Below are positions 58,330-64,000 of a stretch of DNA of 64,000 nucleotides, one piece after another. The notes beneath the pieces were generated by a model. It was not told the origin of the DNA, made no database searches, and saw only the letters and a program-made list of their open reading frames with translations. Source of the stretch: Paguma larvata (Eukaryota > Chordata > Mammalia > Carnivora > Viverridae); contig CM057826.1 of NCBI GenBank assembly GCA_030068075.1, positions 97,019,804 through 97,083,803 on the forward strand, given 5' to 3'. Positions within the stretch are counted from its first letter, which is position 1; the number at the start of each line of letters is the position of its first letter. The position numbers and the translations under genes are program-made.

Positions 58330-59214
58330 TGCACGTTGAAGCAGTTTTTAAAACTGAGATTCTAAACTCTTCAAAGGATTATAATCATTCTTCGACAAGT
58401 TTTCTTGCGGTGTCGATGTGTAAGGTTCTATTTTGTAATAATACACTAACAAAGTTGACTGCCTGCGTTCCAGCAGTTCCTGTCCGGTTGGTCGTCGTCT
58501 GGCCAGAGTTAATATTTGTGCAGATGCCACAGCCCGGCTCCTGGAACTGATGGGCAAGCCAGCCTCCCACCCTGGGTCCCCGCGGTGCCAGCCTGGAGAG
58601 CCCCTCCTGCCTCCCATGGCTGCAGCCATAGCCGCTGTTGCCACTGCTTCTGCTCAGTGACCATCGCTGCTGCCAATTCGGAACTGTGTTCCAGCCAAGC
58701 AGACTTGGTCAGGTAAATAAAATAATTTTGTGTGCCTAAGGCCTTGAAAAGGTGAGCAAAATAGTCGAGAAGAGGATCCAGGGATATTTATCTTCTTTAT
58801 AAGATTATGTAAGAAATCTTTGCAGTCTCAAATGTGAGGCTACAGATGCCGGTGAACAACCTTAGCAGTGCCAGGAGACCCAGGATTGTCTCCAAGAGGT
58901 TCCAATGACACAACTGGTATTATAGATGACCGAGAAGCTTCTGGAAGTGATCATGCACGAGAATCGGTGTGTTTGGAGCCAAATCTATCCAAAGGTGCAT
59001 TTTTGGATAAAAAGTGGAGCTGAGTAAGTTTATGTTGACCTAAACGTGTACTTCCTTCAGGCTATGGTGTCCTTTGTCTTGAAATATCTGACCGCCTTGA
59101 AGAAACAGGAGTTCGCTGACAGGCATGCATGCTATCTCTAGTAATTCTTGAAGACTCTACAGGATTCATTTAATTTCAGTGTGAAATAAGCTGTAGCACT
59201 TTTTACAGTGGTAC
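58330..59214. other. Low-copy segment with a GC-richer core, possible exon or retrocopy
   Basis: GC content rises at about 58480-58690. A reverse frame of 98 codons (58348-58644) and plus frames overlap it. Donor-like CAG|GTAAAT at about 58713 and GAG|TAAGT-like at about 59030 follow. A 34-codon plus frame starting MTEKLLEVIMHENR lies at 58928-59029. I cannot match any of this to a known protein. Confidence 0.35.
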
Positions 59215-60485
59215 ATTAGGAGCATGTTTTCTTATGGAAAATTTCAAATCTATACAAAAGTGGAGAGAATAGTATAATGAACCTCTCCTTATGTAACTAT
59301 TACTCAGCTTCGATAATTTCACTACTGAGTTTTATCTGTACCTCCGCCCACTTTCCTCAGTCCTTGATTCTTTTGAAACAAATCCAAGACATTATATTGT
59401 TTTATCTGCAAATATTTCAATAGGTATTGTTAAAATTTTGGGTATTCTTCTTTCACTTAAAAATTTAGCAATGATTCTAAACATTGTAAAACAGTTATTT
59501 CAATTTCTCGATCTCAAATGTTTTTTCAGAATTTGTTTGAATCTCTATCCAAACAAGGTCCTTGTACTACTTACTAGCTGGTATACCTAGTTAAGTCTCT
59601 TAATATAGAATTGCCCTACTTCCTCTTTTTTCATTTGCAGTAGATTTATTGAAGAAATTGGGTTTTTGTCTTGTGGAATTATCTGTGGTCTGGATTTTGG
59701 TAGTTGCTTCCCGAGGTGTTGTTTAACATGTTCTGCTCTTCCTCGTATTCCTGCAACCTGGTATTTAAATATAGAGCTTTGAGAGATTAAGTTTGATTAT
59801 TCGGTATGTGGCTACTTCATAAGTGGTCTTGGGTACTTCCATCTGGACACAGTAATGTCTTTTTTTTGCATGATGTGAGCAGCCATTAATAATCTTTTTT
59901 AAGACACATTATTTCATGGAGGGCTTATAAAATGGTTGTATTTAAATTGTATCATTCTTTACTTATTACCTGGACTATTTCTATAAGGAGAAATTTCTCT
60001 ATATAAGAGATAATTGTAGTCTGAGATATGATATGTATAAAATAGAAATTTTATGCTTGATTCTTTCCCTGTATTTCCCAGTTTTCGAAATCATGCATTG
60101 TTTAGCCAGCATCCTTCAAATGTGACCAGTGAATAAAGCATCATTTTGAATTTCTGGATTCAAACTTATTTGATCTGTTTCTATCCTTGCCGATGATGCT
60201 CAAATTGTCCCACCTTTGGCCAGTGAGAGCATCTTCCGGTTGGCTCTGAGTCCCTCTGACGAGACCCTGTTACTCTCTTACACTTCCTTGCTTCCGGTAC
60301 GATGTGATATTCCAGCTTCATCTGGCACATTTTCTGCCCTAGGCCAGGAATCAGTCATTTCTCCAAGAAGCTCTGTGTTTTTAAGTGAAAAAATGGTATT
60401 TCAGACTACAATCAGGTCTCTAGTCTTTTTCAGTGGACAGAACTGAGAAAAAACTTTTTTAGAATATAACATATATAGTGATTTC
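59215..60485 (+). mobile_element. Old L1 3' region (L1ME/L1MC-like)
   Basis: A long run of landmarks: TACAAAAGTGGAGAGAATAG, AACAAATCCAAGACATTATA, CCAAACAAGGTCCTTG, GCTCAAATTGTCCCACCTTT, TTGGCCAGTGAGAGCATC. Family inferred from memory. A 76-codon frame at 60216-60446 lies inside it. Confidence 0.6.
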
Positions 60486-60748
60486 ATACTGATACTTACA
60501 ATTCATTTTAAAAAATTTTTTTAACGTTTATTTATTTTTGAGAGACAGAGAGACAGAGCATGAGCAGGGGAAGGGCAGAGAGAGAGAGGGAGACACAGAA
60601 TCCGAAGCAGGCTCCAGGCTCTGAGCCGTCAGCACAGAGCCCGAGGCGGGGCTCGAACTCACAGACCGGGAGATCATGACCTGAGCTGAAGTTGGCTGCT
60701 TAACCGACTGAGCCGCCCAGGCGCCCCCATACTGATACTTACAATTCA
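60485..60748 (-). mobile_element. Young felid SINE with a perfect 21-bp duplication
   Basis: The 21 bases at 60485-60505 recur exactly at 60728-60748. The body (60506-60727) is close to consensus with CpGs kept (GAGGCGGGGCTCGAACTC). Probably among the most recent insertions in the window. Confidence 0.96.
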
Positions 60749-61217
60749 AACTTAGGATTCCAGAGTTTTTATTTAACATTGTCAGTCTCACGTCACCCCT
60801 ATCTCCTTTCTCCCATGCCACGATTGGTTGGTTCCTAGTGATACCTACATCATTACCCATTCATTTTGTCCCACAAAATATACTCAACACAATAACGGTA
60901 TCATCACTATACCAAAAATATATTTACTGAAAACAATTTTACAATTGTTTGTCTTTTACGACTTTTTATCCTACTAGGGTTGCACAATCAAATTATTTGT
61001 TGTAAAATCACTTGAAATAATTTTTGATTAAGTTTTAAATTTTGACTTTGTTTTCAGATTTAATTTTTTTATAATTACATAAAATACTTACAGGGCCTCA
61101 AATTCTAAAATAAATATAAATACAAATACAAAATAAAATATATAAATATACAAAATCTATTTGGAGAAGTGTAACTTTTGCCTCTGACTCTATTTTCTCC
61201 CTCTCCCATAGATAATT
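60749..61217. other. Unassigned AT-rich sequence
   Basis: Simple AATA-type repeats at about 61108-61150. Otherwise nothing recognised. Confidence 0.45.
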
Positions 61218-61433
61218 AAAAAAAAATATGTTTATTTATTTTGAGAGAGAGAGAGGGAGAGTGCATGTGAGTGCTAGCGGGGGAAGAGCAGAGAGAGAGA
61301 GGGAGAGAGAAAATCCCAAGCAGGCTTAGCGCTGTCCGTTCAGAGCTGGACATGGGGCTTGATCTCAGGAACCTGTGAGATCATGACCTGAGCCAAAATC
61401 CAGAGTTGGATGCTTAACTTACTGAGCCACCCT
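61218..61433 (-). mobile_element. Felid SINE, diverged
   Basis: Reverse-strand copy with a GA run; the head is cut at GAGCCACCCTG, so the first bases of the SINE are missing. Confidence 0.88.
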
Positions 61434-61992
61434 GTATTCATTAGAAATACTTTTTAGAAAAAATTTTAAATAGCTGTATCAACCTGAAGCTGTAGAACCT
61501 GGGGTTGAGAAGGGAAAAGGAGGACTGCAGACAGGTGTCGGGCTCTGACAGTCATAGCAACAGTGGTTATGATGTGGCAATTAAAGAAAGTCTGCTATTT
61601 CTTGCTTGAGTAGACAAAGGAAAATGCTATAACTATCTGGAAGAATATTTAGAAAAATAGGATGATAGTGAGAAGGAAGGCAGAGTAGATGTTCCTTCGT
61701 TCAATATTTATGGAGGATCTAGGGTTTTCTGGGAATAGTCTTGTGGGTAAGACCAACTAAGTTTCAAGAAAGGTCCACTTCCTTAATCAGAATACGTATT
61801 CATTTGTGATTGCGTGGGGTCCCTGATATTATTCATATTGTAACAATACTGACAAAAGTCCATTGTATTTGGTTAAAAGCACTCGTAGATAGTCCATTTC
61901 AATTCAATACATTTTGGCTAAAATAGATCAACTAATATATTTAAGATATTTTATAAGGTACCGTGGGGATACAGATGTGCAATAGATGTGCC
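61434..61992. other. Unassigned sequence
   Basis: Nothing recognised. Confidence 0.45.
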
Positions 61993-62228
61993 CTGCCCTT
62001 CAAGACTTTCTGTTTTTTTTTTAACTTAAAATTTTTTTTAATGTTTATTTTTGAGAGAGAAAGAGACCGAGTGTGAGCGGGGAAGGGGCAAAGAGACAGG
62101 GAGACACAGAACTCAAACCGGCTCTGCTTCTGGGGCTTGAACCCATGAACTGTGAGATCGTGACCTGAGCCAAAGTCTGATGCTTAACTGACTGAGCCAC
62201 CCAGGCACCCCTGCCCTTTAAGACTTCC
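61993..62228 (-). mobile_element. Felid SINE, 17-bp duplication with one mismatch
   Basis: CTGCCCTTCAAGACTTT at 61993-62009 and CTGCCCTTTAAGACTT from 62211. The body is 62010-62210, with a small internal deletion. Confidence 0.92.
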
Positions 62229-62964
62229 AAAGCCAATGAGGAGAAAAAAGAAACACAGACTTCTTAAAAAAATAATTGTGGCAGATTAAGTACTGGCTGA
62301 AGGGTTTTGGAAACCCAGTAGAAGAACAGTTGGCTTTGAGTTGGGGATATCTGGGAATGCTTCAGTTCAACTCTAAAGTTCCATGGCTTCTTGTTTCATT
62401 AATTGGCTCTTAGGTAAGAATCCAGCAGATGGGGAGGCAAAGGGAAAGGGCATCCCAAGAAAGGGACCGGTAACCCGTGAGAGAGTAGGTATAGCTGTGG
62501 GGCTCATCTGCTCATGGGTGAATCAGTTTTAAAACCAGGACTTGGACGAAAACAATTCTATCTGTTTAGAAATGTTTGATGATTTGACAGAACCAACTGG
62601 TATAGTCTAAGTGTAACATTTTTAAACAAGGAGACCGTATTTTTTCTCATAGAGTTACATTATCTAGAATTAGCAATTAATAATTTTGGAAAAACAAGGC
62701 CTGTCTGTGAAAAATGCAAAAATGAAGAACTCTCTTTAAAGATCCTGTTATTTCACGAAAATCTCAATTGTTCTTTTCACAACCCTGAGTGGAATTGTCA
62801 GGCAAAATTGGGAAAAATTGTTCTCAATTGTTGTAAATGGTTATAAGGCATCATCTATTATAGTGCTCCTTTTTTTTTCGCCGTGTGACTTGTCAGGTCT
62901 GGCAGGGAGTAAAAATGTAGCCTTGGATACTGTGGTAAGAGAAATATATTGCAGCTCTTCTTTA
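62229..62964. other. Unassigned sequence
   Basis: Nothing recognised. CTCAATTGTT recurs at about 62763 and 62823. Confidence 0.45.
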
Positions 62965-62974
62965 GCTTTTGATG

Positions 62975-63410
62975 GTGTCACATCCTGATAAACCCAATGT
63001 AAGCTGAAAATATCCTAAGTTGAAAATGCATTTAATACATCTAACCTACAGAGTATCATAGCTTAGCCTAGCCTGCCTTAAACACGCTCAGAGCACTTAC
63101 ATTAGCCTACAGTTAGGTAAATAATCTAACATGAAGCCTATTTTATAATCAAGTATTGGCTATCTCATGTGATTCATCGAATATAGTACTGAAAGTGAGA
63201 AACAGAGTGATTGTCATTGTGTTCACATGGCTGATTGAGCTGCCACTGCGTAGCTTCCTGAAAGTATCTTCTGCCTATCGCCAACCAGGGGAAAGATCAA
63301 AACTCAGAATTCTAAGTATAGTTTCTACTGAATGCATTTTGCTTTCATACCACTATGAATTCAAAAATTTGTAAGCTGAACCACTGTAAGTTGGGAGGAA
63401 TCTGTCCTGC
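62975..63410. mobile_element. Tigger-like non-autonomous DNA transposon
   Basis: AAGTTGAAAATGCATTTAAT, ATCATAGCTTAGCCTAGCCT, AGCACTTACATTAGCCTACA and CCACTGTAAGTTGGGAG match a mammalian Tigger derivative. Ends are approximate; no transposase. Confidence 0.75.
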
Positions 63411-63579
63411 ATTTCATAGAACTTAAGATGTCACTGACTGTAAGACGTACTGTTATTTTATGTACCATGAAAAAAGAAGACAAAAACCCCTGTTGATTAA
63501 ACTGTGACACAATATAAGGTTCGTTCCAGTTTCAGTGTTAAAATGTGAAAATGAGTGTGCGTTTTAGAGTCGATTACAT

Positions 63580-64000
63580 ATGGCCTTTATTGAGGGTCTA
63601 CTGTATACCAGGTTCTGTTCCTGACCTCGACAAACATTTTCTCAATTAATTCTTTTATGTTTAAGTTTATTTATTGAGAGAGAGCACGCACAATGTGCAC
63701 TCGTGCGCAAGAGGGGAGGGACAGAGAGAGAATCCCAAGGAGGCTCAACACTGTAAGTGCAGAGCCCCACGTGTGGCTCAAACTTACAAACTGCGAGATC
63801 ATTACCTGAGCCGAAGTCAGACACTTAATTAACTGAGCTACCCTGGTGCCTTTTCTCAATTAATTCTTATAAAAACCTGCTGACTCAGGTATTCTTGCCC
63901 TTATGTTATGGATAAAGAAAGGGAGTCACAGTGACACTAATGGCACTGGCTAAAGGTCAGAGAACTAGTAAGTGGAACAAGCTCCTCATTCCTACTTCTT
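63580..64000 (-). repeat. MIR split by a SINE
   Basis: GGGTCTACTGTATACCAGG (63592) and, after the SINE, a decayed GGATAAAGAAAGGGAGTCAC and AAGGTCAGAGAACTAGTAAG follow antisense MIR. It may run past the window end. Confidence 0.75.
63637..63868 (-). mobile_element. Felid SINE with a perfect 18-bp duplication, inside the MIR
   Basis: TTTTCTCAATTAATTCTT at 63637-63654 and 63851-63868. The body is 63655-63850. Confidence 0.95.

Noticed and set aside
58348..58644. 98-codon reverse frame as a gene
   Set aside because: Could not be matched to any protein and overlaps other frames; kept only as an unexplained segment.

Overview
This is nuclear DNA of a carnivore, almost certainly a cat (Felidae). 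About forty copies of a tRNA-derived SINE with a head reading GGGGCGCCTGGGTGGCTCAG, a CT-rich body and an AATAAATAAACATT-type tail are spread over both strands. That form matches the feliform SINE, not the canine one. Three pieces of a young carnivore L1 share the same 3' end. I find no complete protein-coding gene, tRNA, rRNA or CRISPR array. The window reads as intergenic or intronic sequence around one CpG-island promoter.

Layout. 0-9.8 kb: SINEs, a MIR, an old L1M, and a young L1 (2998-4860) with an inverted 5' part, inserted in the tail of a SINE. 9.8-16.7 kb: two L2 fossils in opposite orientation, the second about 3 kb of L2 sequence with a DNA transposon and three SINEs inside. 16.7-22.7 kb: SINEs, MIRs, an L1M, then mostly single-copy DNA. 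22.69-23.54 kb: CpG island with an inverted CCAAT box, GC box, a palindromic RFX X-box and YY1-like sites. 23.5-26.3 kb: AT-rich single-copy DNA and a MIR. 26.3-31.9 kb: an old L1M split by a second L1M that itself holds a young L1 tail and a SINE. 32-40 kb: L2, MIR, SINEs and unassigned DNA. 40.1-42.7 kb: an L1M holding a SINE, a micro-inverted young L1 and two more SINEs, followed by a MER2-like transposon with a small L1 tail inside. 43.4-44 kb: a MaLR LTR and a compound microsatellite. 44.9-47 kb: L2, L1M and MIR pieces. 47.6-56 kb: a decayed endogenous retrovirus with both LTRs, disrupted by an L1M, a MaLR LTR and five SINEs. 56-64 kb: SINEs, an old L1 3' region, a Tigger-like transposon and a MIR split by a SINE.

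How the parts relate. The only sequence that looks functional is the CpG island, which should start transcription of a gene whose coding exons I cannot identify here; the direction is unresolved. Everything else is layered transposon history that can be read from target duplications and nesting. I found no sign of a new biological system. The most informative observations are the X-box promoter, two young L1s that both carry 5' inversions, two SINE-plus-inverted-head composites, and the dated nests. Family names come from memory of consensus sequences; no database search was run.
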